From: Pseudomonadota bacterium
Lineage (GTDB): Bacteria; Pseudomonadota; Gammaproteobacteria; Burkholderiales; SG8-39
Direction of reading: 5' to 3'
NCBI GenBank assembly: GCA_021848555.1
Contig: JAJZUN010000095.1
Span: 1 to 8,466 of the forward strand
Length of the DNA stretch: 8,466 bases
In this document: one piece after another, positions 1 through 6,147 of the stretch
How the letters are laid out: every line of letters starts with the position of its first letter
Numbering within the stretch: position 1 is the stretch's first letter
Notes under the pieces: generated by a model
The model's input: only the letters and a program-made list of their open reading frames with translations
Databases searched by the model: none
Told to the model about the DNA's origin: nothing
Made by a program: the position numbers and the translations under genes

Positions 1-1
1 G

Positions 2-2089
2 CCCGGGGTCAAGGCGGTGGTCACGCGCGACGATTTCGCCGAGATGCCGGACGAGATGGCGCCGGTGGGCGAGCTCATGATCAATTTCCGCGACGTCACG
101 CGCAACATGATGGCGCGCGAGAAGGCGCTCTACGACGGCCATCCGGTGGCAGCGGTGGCGGCGACCACCGAATCGGTGGCGCAGGCGGCGCTGGCGCTGA
201 TCAAGGTGGAGTACGAGGTGCTGCCGCATGTGATCAACGTGGTCGAGGCGATGCAGCCCGGCGCGCCGCTGCTGCACGAAAGCCAGTTCACCCAAGGGGT
301 CAAGCCCAGGCCGGAGCGCGCCTCCAATGTGGCGAAGCGGCTGGAGTTCGGCCGCGGCGACGTCGCGGCGGGCTTCGCCGCGGCCGATGTGATCGTCGAG
401 CGCGAGTTCAATACCCAGCCGGTGCACCAGGGCTATATCGAGCCGCAGGCCTGCCTCGCAAGCTACAGCGCCGACGGCCAGGCGGAGCTGTGGACTTCGA
501 CCCAGGGGCACTTCGTGTTCCGCGCGCAATGCGCCAAGGTGCTGCAGATGGAGGTGTCGAAAATCCGCGTCACGCCGACCGAAATCGGCGGCGGCTTCGG
601 CGGCAAGAACAACATCTACAACGAGGCGCTGGCGATCGCGCTGTCGCGCAAGTCGAATCATCCGGTGAAAATGGTGATGACGCGCGAGGAAGTGTTTCGC
701 GGCACCGGTCCGACGCCCGGGGCCAACGTCAAGGTGAAACTCGGCTGCACTAAAGACGGGAAGATCACCGCCGCGGAGGCGGAACTGAATTTCCAGGCCG
801 GGGCGTTTCCCGGCTCGCCGGTGAACCAGGCCTCGATGTGCGCCTTCACGCGCTACGATCTCGAAAACGTGCGCGTCGTCGGCAACGACGTCACCGTGAA
901 CCGGCCCAAGGTCGCGGCCTATCGCGCGCCGGGCGCGCCGATCGCGGTGTTCGGCGTCGAGAGCGTGATCGACGAGATGGCGAAGAAACTCGGGCTGGAT
1001 CCGATCGAATTCCGCCTGAAGAACGCCGCCAGGGAAGGCACTCAGACTTATTACGGCCCGAAGTTCGGTGCCATCGGCTATATCCAGACGCTGGAGGCCG
1101 CGCGCGCGCATCCGCACTACTGCGCGCCGCTGGGTCCGAACCAGGGCCGCGGCGTCGCCACCGGTTTCTGGTTCAACATCGGCAACGAAACCACCTGCTC
1201 GCTCAATCTGCAGGAGGATGGAGGCCTGACGCTGAACCTGGGGACGATAGACGTCGCCGGCGGTTCGCGCGCCTCGATGGCGATGATGGTGGCGGAGGAA
1301 CTCGGCATCGCCTACGAGCGTGTCCGGCCGGTCGTGGGGGACACCTCGACGCTGGGCTTCAACTTCCTCACCGCGGGCAGCCGCAGTACTTTCGCCAGCG
1401 GCATGGCTTGCGTCATCGCGAGCCGTCAGGTGATCGAAAAGCTGCGGCAGCGCGTCGCCAGGATACGCGAGGTGCCGCTGGAAGCGGTGGCGTGGAAAGA
1501 CGGTCAGGCGCGCCCCGTGGACGGCGGCGTCGCGCAGTTCGCGCCGATGTCGCTGGCCGAGGTCGCGCGCATGGCCGGCAAGACCGGCGGCACCATCGCC
1601 GGTCACGCCGAAATCAACGCGCAGGGCGCAGGGCCTGGATTCGGCGCGCATATCGTCGATGTCGAAGTGGACCGGCAGACCGGCGCGGTCAGGGTCCTGC
1701 GCTACACGGTGGTGCAGGACGTGGGCAAGGCGATTCATCCGGCCTATGTCGAAGGCCAGATGCAGGGCGGCGCGGTACAGGGCATAGGCTGGGCGCTGAA
1801 CGAGGAATACGTCTACGGCGACGACGGCGTGCTGCAGAATCCCGGCTTCCTCGACTATCGCATCCCGGTCGCCTCCGACCTGCCGCGCATCGATACCGTC
1901 ATTGTCGAAGTGCCCAATCCCAACCATCCCTACGGCGTGCGCGGCTGCGGCGAGGTGCCGATCATCGCGCCGATGGCGGCCATCGCCAACGCGATCGAGA
2001 ACGCGACCGGCCTGCGACTGTGCGAACAGCCGTTCTCGCCGCCGCGCGTATTGCAGGCGCTGGATCAAGCGGTCGCCGCGAGAGGCTGA
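2..2089 (+). CDS. Xanthine dehydrogenase family, molybdopterin-binding catalytic subunit (5' partial)
   Basis: This is the large catalytic subunit of a molybdenum hydroxylase, a family that inserts water-derived oxygen into N-heterocycles, aldehydes, CO or aromatic-CoA compounds. The frame is open from base 2, and the first codons (PGVKAVVT) already belong to the hammerhead domain, so the true start lies upstream. With 695 residues visible and a family norm of about 750-780, roughly 60-80 residues are missing. Visible order: Ald_Xan_dh_C hammerhead (to about residue 80), then first and second MoCo-binding domains. GGGFGGK (587-607) binds the pterin cofactor region. AYRAPGAP (917-940) replaces the FRGFGGP of xanthine dehydrogenase and the AYRCSFR of CO dehydrogenase. 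GVRGCGEVP near the C-terminus carries the likely catalytic Glu (codon 1952-1954). There is no signal peptide region to judge. The FeS and FAD subunits are not in the window and may lie upstream. The substrate is unknown; family call is near certain. Confidence 0.95.
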   Translation, partial: PGVKAVVTRDDFAEMPDEMAPVGELMINFRDVTRNMMAREKALYDGHPVAAVAATTESVAQAALALIKVEYEVLPHVINVVEAMQPGAPLLHESQFTQGVKPRPERASNVAKRLEFGRGDVAAGFAAADVIVEREFNTQPVHQGYIEPQACLASYSADGQAELWTSTQGHFVFRAQCAKVLQMEVSKIRVTPTEIGGGFGGKNNIYNEALAIALSRKSNHPVKMVMTREEVFRGTGPTPGANVKVKLGCTKDGKITAAEAELNFQAGAFPGSPVNQASMCAFTRYDLENVRVVGNDVTVNRPKVAAYRAPGAPIAVFGVESVIDEMAKKLGLDPIEFRLKNAAREGTQTYYGPKFGAIGYIQTLEAARAHPHYCAPLGPNQGRGVATGFWFNIGNETTCSLNLQEDGGLTLNLGTIDVAGGSRASMAMMVAEELGIAYERVRPVVGDTSTLGFNFLTAGSRSTFASGMACVIASRQVIEKLRQRVARIREVPLEAVAWKDGQARPVDGGVAQFAPMSLAEVARMAGKTGGTIAGHAEINAQGAGPGFGAHIVDVEVDRQTGAVRVLRYTVVQDVGKAIHPAYVEGQMQGGAVQGIGWALNEEYVYGDDGVLQNPGFLDYRIPVASDLPRIDTVIVEVPNPNHPYGVRGCGEVPIIAPMAAIANAIENATGLRLCEQPFSPPRVLQALDQAVAARG
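2080..2085 (+). promoter_or_regulatory. Ribosome binding site for the MoaD-like gene
   Basis: GAGAGG lies within the last codons of the molybdoenzyme gene, 8 nt before a TTG. It supports TTG at 2094 as the start of the small downstream gene and suggests translational coupling. Confidence 0.6.
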
Positions 2090-2093
2090 GGTC

Positions 2094-2339
2094 TTGGCCA
2101 GGATCACTCTGTCGAGCAATCTGGCGCCCTACACCGATGGCGAGCTGGAGCTGCGCCTCGAAGTCAGCAACGTGCGCCAGCTGTTTCAGGCGCTGGGCGA
2201 ACGCTATCCGGAGCTGCAGCCCTACCTTGAGGCGGGCATCGCCGTCGCGATCGACAACGAGATCTATCAGGACGCCTTGCTGCAGCCGATAGCGCGCGAC
2301 AGCGAGGTCATGCTGATCGAGAAAATCGCGGGCGGCTAG
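2094..2339 (+). CDS. MoaD/ThiS-family sulfur-carrier protein
   Basis: An 81-residue protein with the size and layout of MoaD, the small ubiquitin-fold subunit of molybdopterin synthase (E. coli MoaD is also 81 residues). It ends in IAGG. In MoaD and ThiS the terminal Gly-Gly is adenylated and converted to a thiocarboxylate that delivers sulfur to the cofactor. Sequence shows a beta strand (ARITLSSNL), an amphipathic helix (NVRQLFQALGERYPEL), then AVAIDNE and SEVMLIEKI strands before the Gly-Gly tail, as expected for the fold. TTG at 2094 is chosen because it gives the right length, has GAGAGG 8 nt upstream, and starts 4 nt after the molybdoenzyme stop. There is no ATG or GTG at a sensible place. 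Its position suggests it serves the cofactor of the neighbouring enzyme. The general cofactor synthesis MoaD is the alternative, but no moaE or other moa gene is adjacent. Confidence 0.85.
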   Translation: MARITLSSNLAPYTDGELELRLEVSNVRQLFQALGERYPELQPYLEAGIAVAIDNEIYQDALLQPIARDSEVMLIEKIAGG

Positions 2340-2340
2340 G

Positions 2341-3297
2341 GTGACGTCCCGGCCCCGGTCTCCCGGATTGCACCAGACCGCCGCCCTGGCCCGCGTTTCG
2401 CCCTACCTGCTGCTCTCGGCCACCATCCTGTTCTGGTCGCTGAACTGGATTGCCGGACGCGCGTTGCGGGACGACGTGCCCTCGTATTCGCTCGCGTTCT
2501 GGCGCTGGGTGATGGCGAGCCTGCTGCTGCTGCCGTTCGCCTGGCCGCATCTGGTGCGCGGCTGGCCGGCGCTGCGCCGCTCGTGGAAAATCATGCTCGT
2601 GCTCGGTGTGCTGGGCACCACGTTCTGCAATCTGACCTCGTACACCGGGCTCAAGTACACCACTGCCGTCAGCGGTTCCATCCTCAACTCCTTCGTGCCG
2701 GTGCTGATCATCGCCATCTCCTGGGCTTTTCTCGGACAGCGCCTGCGCGCCTCGCAGTGGGCGGGCGTGGCGCTGTCCCTGATCGGCGTGCTGGTCATCG
2801 TCGGCCGCGGCGACCCGAGGGTGATCCTGTCGCTCTCGCTCAATCTCGGCGACCTGTGGATCCTCGCCTCGACGCTGCTGTGGGCGCTGTACACGGTATG
2901 CCTGCGCTGGCGGCCGCAGGAACTGCACCCGCTCGGCCTGTTGGGCGCGAACGCCATCGTCGGCGTGGTGGCGATGCTGCCGGTGTACCTGTGGTCGCTG
3001 GCCCAGGGCCTGCACATCACCTGGTCTGCCGGCGCGGTGGCCGGCCTCGCCTATGTCGGCGTGTTCCCGTCGGTGGTTGCGTACATTTTCTGGAACAACG
3101 CGGTGACGCGCGTCGGGCCGAACAAGGCCGGCATGTTCATGCATCTGATGCCGGTGTTCGCGAGCCTGCTCGCGATCGCCTTCCTCGGCGAGCGCCTGCA
3201 CCTGTTCCATGTCGCAGGCATGGGGATGATACTCGGCGGCATCTGGCTCACCAGCCGCGGCGACAATCCCGAAGCCCTGGCCGGGATGGAGAACTGA
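2341..3297 (+). CDS. EamA/DMT-family transporter
   Basis: A 318-residue polytopic inner-membrane protein of the drug/metabolite transporter superfamily, with two EamA repeats and about ten hydrophobic segments. The first segment runs from about residue 20 (YLLLSATILFWSLNWIAG), and FWRW follows in the second. The second repeat begins near LGDLWILASTLLWALYTVCLRW. FPSVVAYIFWNNAVTRVGPNKAG and FLGERL near the end are typical of the family. Members export amino acids, purines or drugs, or import other metabolites; the substrate cannot be predicted here. GTG at 2341 starts one base after the MoaD-like stop, so the gene is almost certainly co-transcribed with the two genes before it. TTG at 2368 is a possible later start that would keep every membrane segment. 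The shine-dalgarno match is poor, in keeping with coupled translation. Confidence 0.92.
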   Translation: MTSRPRSPGLHQTAALARVSPYLLLSATILFWSLNWIAGRALRDDVPSYSLAFWRWVMASLLLLPFAWPHLVRGWPALRRSWKIMLVLGVLGTTFCNLTSYTGLKYTTAVSGSILNSFVPVLIIAISWAFLGQRLRASQWAGVALSLIGVLVIVGRGDPRVILSLSLNLGDLWILASTLLWALYTVCLRWRPQELHPLGLLGANAIVGVVAMLPVYLWSLAQGLHITWSAGAVAGLAYVGVFPSVVAYIFWNNAVTRVGPNKAGMFMHLMPVFASLLAIAFLGERLHLFHVAGMGMILGGIWLTSRGDNPEALAGMEN

Positions 3298-3322
3298 AAG
3301 CTGCCGCGTAGCGGGCCATTGA

Positions 3323-3345
3323 ACAAGGGGGCGACGCCCCCTTGT
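3323..3345 (+). terminator. Strong GC hairpin after the transporter gene
   Basis: ACAAGGGGGCG and CGCCCCCTTGT form an 11-bp perfect inverted repeat around a single central A, 26 nt after the transporter stop codon. The stem is strong, but no T-run follows (GATCCCCC), so it is either an imperfect rho-independent terminator or an mRNA 3'-end stabiliser. It sits between convergent genes. Confidence 0.5.
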
Positions 3346-3367
3346 GATCCCCCAAGTTAGATGAAGC

Positions 3368-3394
3368 CCTGATTGCGTCACGGACTCAATCAGG
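3368..3394 (-). terminator. Hairpin after the dodecin gene
   Basis: CCTGATTG and CAATCAGG form an 8-bp stem. Inside it a C/T mismatch is followed by a GTC/GAC extension closing on a 3-nt loop. It lies 13 nt past the dodecin stop on the minus strand. On the plus strand it is followed by TCTTTCCT, so it could serve either direction, but neither side has a clean T-run. Confidence 0.4.
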
Positions 3395-3407
3395 TCTTTC
3401 CTAGAGA

Positions 3408-3617
3408 TTAGTCCTCCAGGGTGAAACCCACCTTGATGGTCACCTGCCAGTGCGCCACTTTTCCGTTTTCCACGTGGCCGCGCGTCTCCACGACCTGGAA
3501 CCAGTGGATGTTGCGCAGCGAGAGCGATGCTTTGGCGATGGCGCCGCTGACGGCATCCTCGATGTTCTTGGTCGAGGATCCGGTGAGTTCGATGTGTTTG
3601 TAGACGTGGTTGCTCAT
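3408..3617 (-). CDS. Dodecin family flavin-binding protein
   Basis: A 69-residue protein that closely matches the dodecin family along its whole length. Dodecins form hollow cytoplasmic dodecamers that bind flavin (FMN or riboflavin, depending on lineage) and are thought to store or buffer it against light and redox damage. The beta-alpha-beta-beta layout is visible: [11 protein letters not shown], the helix [18 protein letters not shown], then [29 protein letters not shown]. Trp39 matches the tryptophan that stacks on the isoalloxazine ring and Gln58, 19 residues later, matches the glutamine that contacts it (Trp36 and Gln55 in the Halobacterium protein). ATG is preceded by AGGAGA with a 5-nt gap (3623-3628), an excellent ribosome binding site. 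It stands alone, convergent with the transporter and divergent from the MATE gene. Confidence 0.97.
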   Translation of the reverse strand: MSNHVYKHIELTGSSTKNIEDAVSGAIAKASLSLRNIHWFQVVETRGHVENGKVAHWQVTIKVGFTLED

Positions 3618-3638
3618 GCAGTTCTCCTGAAGAAATAA

Positions 3639-3653
3639 GCGGCCGGAGGCCGC
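3639..3653 (-). promoter_or_regulatory. Hairpin in the dodecin 5' leader
   Basis: GCGGCC and GGCCGC form a 6-bp stem with a 3-nt loop, and on the minus strand it is followed by TTATTTCTTC and then the dodecin ribosome binding site. The hairpin plus T-rich stretch resembles a weak attenuator, or it may simply separate the leader from upstream sequence. The wider divergent region (3618-3776) showed no convincing -35/-10 pair for dodecin by eye. Confidence 0.3.
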
Positions 3654-3760
3654 GCCGCAGCGGTTCCGGGGCAGGGCAATTGTCCATCATTTTTCCCGCC
3701 GGCGCTGCATGACGATGCCGCCGCCCCGCAGCAATTGCGGCGGGCGTGCCGCCGCATATC

Positions 3761-3769
3761 TGCAATAAT
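3761..3769 (+). promoter_or_regulatory. Extended -10 promoter element of the MATE gene
   Basis: TGCAATAAT matches the extended -10 consensus (TGn followed by TATAAT) at all but one position of the hexamer. A start of transcription 7-8 nt after its end falls on or next to the ATG at 3777. No convincing -35 lies at 16-18 nt; TTGCGG at 3735-3740 is 23 nt away, too far. Extended -10 promoters can work without a -35. Confidence 0.45.
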
Positions 3770-3776
3770 GCCGCCC

Positions 3777-5165
3777 ATGCCGCATCCGCAGAACCGCAGC
3801 GCAGCCCCCGCGCCGACTGACATTCGGGCACGGCTGTTGAGCGGGCCTATCCTGGCGACGATGCTGCGCCTGTCGGTGCCCAATGTCGCCTTGGTCTGCG
3901 CCCAGGCGGCGGTCAATGTCGCCGAGACTTATTTCGTCGGACGCCTGGGTACGGATGCGCTCGCCGGCGTCTCGCTGGTGTTCCCGATTGTGATGCTGAT
4001 GCAAATGATGTCGGCCGGCGCCATGGGCGGGGGCATTTCCTCCGCGATCGCCAGGGCGCTGGGCGGCCACCGCAAGACCGATGCCGAAGCGCTCGCCTGG
4101 CATGCGGTGCTGATCGCACTGGCGCTGGGCGCGTGCTTCACGATCGCGGCGCTGGCATTCGGCCCGGGTCTGTATCGGCTGCTCGGGGGGCACGACAGGA
4201 GCCTGGACTACGCCCTCGTATACTCGAACATCGTGTTCGGCGGGGCGGTGTTCGTATGGTTGACGAACAGCCTGGCGAGCGTGCTGCGCGGCAGCGGCGA
4301 CATGCGCTCGCCGGCCGTGGTCATGGTGGCCGGCGCGGTGATCATGATCGCGGTGTCGCCCTTGCTGATATTCGGGGCCGGGCAGATGCCCGGCCTGGGG
4401 CTGCGCGGCGCGGCCCTGGCGCTGGTCATCTACTATCTCGCCGCCTGCATGGTTCTGGGCTGGCGCATCCTGCGCGGCGCGACGCTGGTTTCCCTGCACC
4501 CCTGCCGGGCTGGCTGGCGCTATTTCGGCGAAATACTGAAAGTCGGCGTGCCGGCCTGCGTGCATGCCGCGCTGATCAATACGGCCGTCGCCGTGACGAC
4601 CGGCTTCGTCGGCGTCCACGGGGCGGCGGCGCTTGCCGGATATGGCATAGGCGCGCGCCTCGAATACCTGCAAATCCCCATCGTATTCGGTCTGGGGGCC
4701 ACGCTCGTCGCCATGGTCGGCACCAACGTGGGCGCCGGCCAGCTGGAGCGCGCGCGCAGGATAGCCTGGACCGGGGGGCTGTTCGCCGCGGCCGTGTGCG
4801 GCGCCATCGGCGCGGTGGTGACCGTCGCCCCTGGGGCTTGGGCCGGCATGTTTACCCGCGACCCCGAGGTGCTCGCCGTCGCCACGCAATATTTCCACGT
4901 CGCCGGGCCCAGCTATGCCTTCCTCGGCCTGGGGATGGCGCTGTACTTTTCATTTCAGGGTACCGGACGCATGCTCTGGCCGCTGCTGTGCGTCAGCGTC
5001 CGCATCCTGATCATTGCGGCAGGCTGCGCGCTGGCGACGCAGGTGTTCGCGTTCGGGCTCGGCGGCCTGTTCGCCGTGACCGCGATGGCCCTGGTGGTGT
5101 TCGGGGCGATGTATGCAGTGGGGGTCAGGCGCTACTTCGCCAAGGCCAGGCAACTGGAGCGCTGA
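3777..5165 (+). CDS. MATE-family efflux transporter
   Basis: A 462-residue inner-membrane protein of the multidrug and toxic compound extrusion family, which expels cationic drugs, dyes or metabolites in exchange for Na+ or H+. About twelve hydrophobic segments form two repeated halves. Segment 1 follows LLSGPILATMLRLSVPN, a usual MATE N-terminal pattern. ETYFVGRLGTDALAG comes next, then RGSGDMRSPAVV near residue 180. The second half has GARLEYLQIPIVFGLGATLVAMVGTNVGAGQ and FSFQGTGRMLWPLL. The length is normal (about 450-480). ATG 3777 is chosen because of the promoter spacing. ATG 3768 adds three residues and overlaps the -10, and GTG 3735 would add 14 residues and is less likely. No Shine-Dalgarno sequence is visible. 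The gene appears monocistronic, since a minus-strand transcript faces it downstream. The MarR gene that follows could regulate it, but this is inference. Confidence 0.95.
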   Translation: MPHPQNRSAAPAPTDIRARLLSGPILATMLRLSVPNVALVCAQAAVNVAETYFVGRLGTDALAGVSLVFPIVMLMQMMSAGAMGGGISSAIARALGGHRKTDAEALAWHAVLIALALGACFTIAALAFGPGLYRLLGGHDRSLDYALVYSNIVFGGAVFVWLTNSLASVLRGSGDMRSPAVVMVAGAVIMIAVSPLLIFGAGQMPGLGLRGAALALVIYYLAACMVLGWRILRGATLVSLHPCRAGWRYFGEILKVGVPACVHAALINTAVAVTTGFVGVHGAAALAGYGIGARLEYLQIPIVFGLGATLVAMVGTNVGAGQLERARRIAWTGGLFAAAVCGAIGAVVTVAPGAWAGMFTRDPEVLAVATQYFHVAGPSYAFLGLGMALYFSFQGTGRMLWPLLCVSVRILIIAAGCALATQVFAFGLGGLFAVTAMALVVFGAMYAVGVRRYFAKARQLER

Positions 5166-5186
5166 CAGCGCCGCGCGGGCGCGGGC

Positions 5187-5223
5187 AAAAAAATAGGCCG
5201 ACGAACACGGTTCGGCAGCCTAT
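5187..5223 (-). terminator. Rho-independent terminator of the minus-strand small RNA
   Basis: Read on the minus strand, ATAGGCTGCCGAAC and GTTCGTCGGCCTAT form a 14-bp stem with one mismatch, one T-G wobble and a 3-nt CGT loop, directly followed by T7 (the first T is the last base of the stem). It is a textbook terminator for a transcript coming from the right. On the plus strand no T-run follows, so it is directional. It lies 22 nt past the MATE stop. Confidence 0.85.
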
Positions 5224-5416
5224 GAAGAACGGTCAGCCGGCAGTACTGCCGGCGACAACCGCTCACGCTCACTGCTGGGACTCGACTCGCTTGACGTGTT
5301 CCGTCACTTGCGCAGTGCGGTCCGGCTCTTCGTGGTCTCCCCTCCTCGTCAAATGCGGGCAACCCGGGCTAAGGCCTGTGTTCTTTGAACTGCCGTCCAG
5401 TCCGCTAGCCTAGGCG
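5187..5416 (-). ncRNA. Putative standalone small RNA, about 230 nt, family unknown
   Basis: The span between MATE and marR has no credible protein gene but on the minus strand it has a promoter, a structured body and a strong terminator. The predicted transcript starts near 5415-5416 and ends at the T-run at 5187-5193. Local stems seen in the RNA sense: CCGC/GCGG at the 5' end, GTTC-AAA-GAAC, CGGG-TTG-CCCG, TGACG/CGTCA around GAACA, and the 18-nt self-complementary GCCGGCAGTACTGCCGGC (5237-5254). CGGCAGT near the 5' end can also pair with ACTGCCG of that palindrome, giving an alternative fold. No downstream gene exists on this strand, so it is not a riboswitch or leader. It lacks the RNase P, SRP, tmRNA and 6S signature sequences I know. 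It may act in trans, or base-pair with marR or MATE mRNA ends, but nothing in the sequence decides this. Confidence 0.55.
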
Positions 5417-5422
5417 GAACAT

Positions 5423-5450
5423 ATCATATTCCTGGAATCAATATTGTGAA
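5423..5450 (-). promoter_or_regulatory. Promoter of the minus-strand small RNA
   Basis: TTCACA (5450-5445) and TATGAT (5428-5423) each match the sigma-70 consensus at five of six bases with a 16-nt spacer. A start near 5415-5416 is implied. The -10 and -35 overlap two short palindromes described separately, so the promoter could be under a repressor. Confidence 0.6.
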
Positions 5451-5471
5451 ATACTATCAGGGTACGCCCTG
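5428..5471. promoter_or_regulatory. Three short palindromes between the small RNA and marR
   Basis: ATTCCTGGAAT (5428-5438), TATTGTGAAATA (5442-5453, TATT and AATA arms) and CAGGG-TACG-CCCTG (5458-5471) follow one another within 44 bases of an AT-rich island. The first two overlap the small-RNA promoter and lie where a marR promoter would be expected. MarR regulators often repress their own gene by binding palindromes in such places, so these are candidate operators. The third could also be a hairpin in the marR leader. No clear plus-strand promoter is visible; TACTAT at 5452-5457 is a weak -10. Confidence 0.35.
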
Positions 5472-5585
5472 GCGTTCCGGCAAGCCGCGTTCCTGAGGCC
5501 GGCGGTCTGCCAGGCGAATTCGTTGAATTGGCACGACAATCCGCGATGGCGACGTTCTGCTTCTCACTTGATGCGGCGCAGCGAA

Positions 5586-6125
5586 ATGGAAAAGCACCCA
5601 GTAGGCGATCCCGGCAAGCGCCAAAAGCGCTCGCGCGTTCCATCCGCTGCGCCTTCAGGCAGCCAGAAGAAGCGCCTGGAGGTGTTGAAGCAGTTTCGCG
5701 TGCTGTTTCGCTCGATCAAGCGGCACTACCAGTGGGTGGAACAGGACTGCGGCTTGAGCGGAGCCCTGTTGTGGGCCATGGCGGAAATCGGCGGCGCGCC
5801 CGGGATCAAAGTGAGCGACCTTGCGCGGCAGCTCGGAATCCACCTGTCGACCGCCAGCAACATGCTGCGCCGGCTCGAGGAACTCGCGCTGGTGAAGCGC
5901 ATGCGTATCGGCGATGACCATCGCGTGGTGCAGCTGAAGCTGAGCGCCAAGGGCGAGAAAGTCCTGCAGCGCGCGCCGCGGCCGCTGGTCGGAATTCTGC
6001 AGCAGGCGCTGGCCGATCTGCCGCAGGCCAGGCTGGATGCGCTTCACGCCGACCTCGGAGAAGTCATCCGCCTGATGAAGTTCAAGGATATGAAGGCGCG
6101 GTCCACGCCTTTGTCCGACATCTAG
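5586..6125 (+). CDS. MarR-family transcriptional regulator
   Basis: A 179-residue cytoplasmic winged-helix regulator. After a basic tail (KRQKRS, residues 12-17), the dimerisation helix includes KKRLEVLKQFRVLFRSIKRHYQWVEQDCGLSG. The DNA-binding helices are IKVSDLARQLGIHLSTASNMLRRLEELALVKR, with STASNMLRRLE as the recognition helix, and the wing is RMRIGDDHRVVQLKLSAKGEKVL, carrying the usual D-R pattern. A C-terminal helix (RPLVGILQQALADLPQARLDALHADLGEVIRLM) completes the dimer interface. Members sense aromatic acids, CoA thioesters or oxidants and release DNA when bound. ATG 5586 is chosen; ATG 5571 or TTG 5523 would add 5 or 21 residues of unlikely composition, and no good ribosome binding site separates them. 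The next gene begins 22 nt later, so both are probably one operon. The target is likely that gene, the small RNA or the MATE pump. Confidence 0.92.
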   Translation: MEKHPVGDPGKRQKRSRVPSAAPSGSQKKRLEVLKQFRVLFRSIKRHYQWVEQDCGLSGALLWAMAEIGGAPGIKVSDLARQLGIHLSTASNMLRRLEELALVKRMRIGDDHRVVQLKLSAKGEKVLQRAPRPLVGILQQALADLPQARLDALHADLGEVIRLMKFKDMKARSTPLSDI

Positions 6126-6147
6126 ACCAGGGGAGGGGGCATCACTC

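Noticed and set aside
838..2292. 484-codon plus-strand frame overlapping the molybdoenzyme and the MoaD-like gene
   Set aside because: The protein is Arg-rich and low in complexity, typical of an out-of-frame reading of GC-rich genes, while the other frame gives clear family motifs.
2308..3831. 507-codon minus-strand frame across the transporter and the dodecin gene
   Set aside because: Its composition is His/Gln/Arg-rich and it crosses dodecin, two hairpins and a promoter; there is no family match.
3687..4898. 403-codon minus-strand frame under the MATE gene
   Set aside because: Antisense shadow with Gly/His/Arg-rich composition and no motif.
5132..5362. 76-codon minus-strand frame in the MATE-marR spacer
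   Set aside because: It runs through the strong terminator at 5187-5223 and into the MATE coding end, has no ribosome binding site I trust and no recognisable sequence.
5187..5416. 6S, RNase P, tmRNA, SRP or CsrB-type identity for the small RNA
   Set aside because: The known signature sequences (GAGGAAAGTCC for RNase P, GGTCCGGAAGGAAGCAG for SRP, an ALAA-type tag for tmRNA, CCTTGAACC for 6S) are absent. Six GGA triplets were counted, but that is near what GC-rich sequence gives by chance, and they are not consistently in loops.
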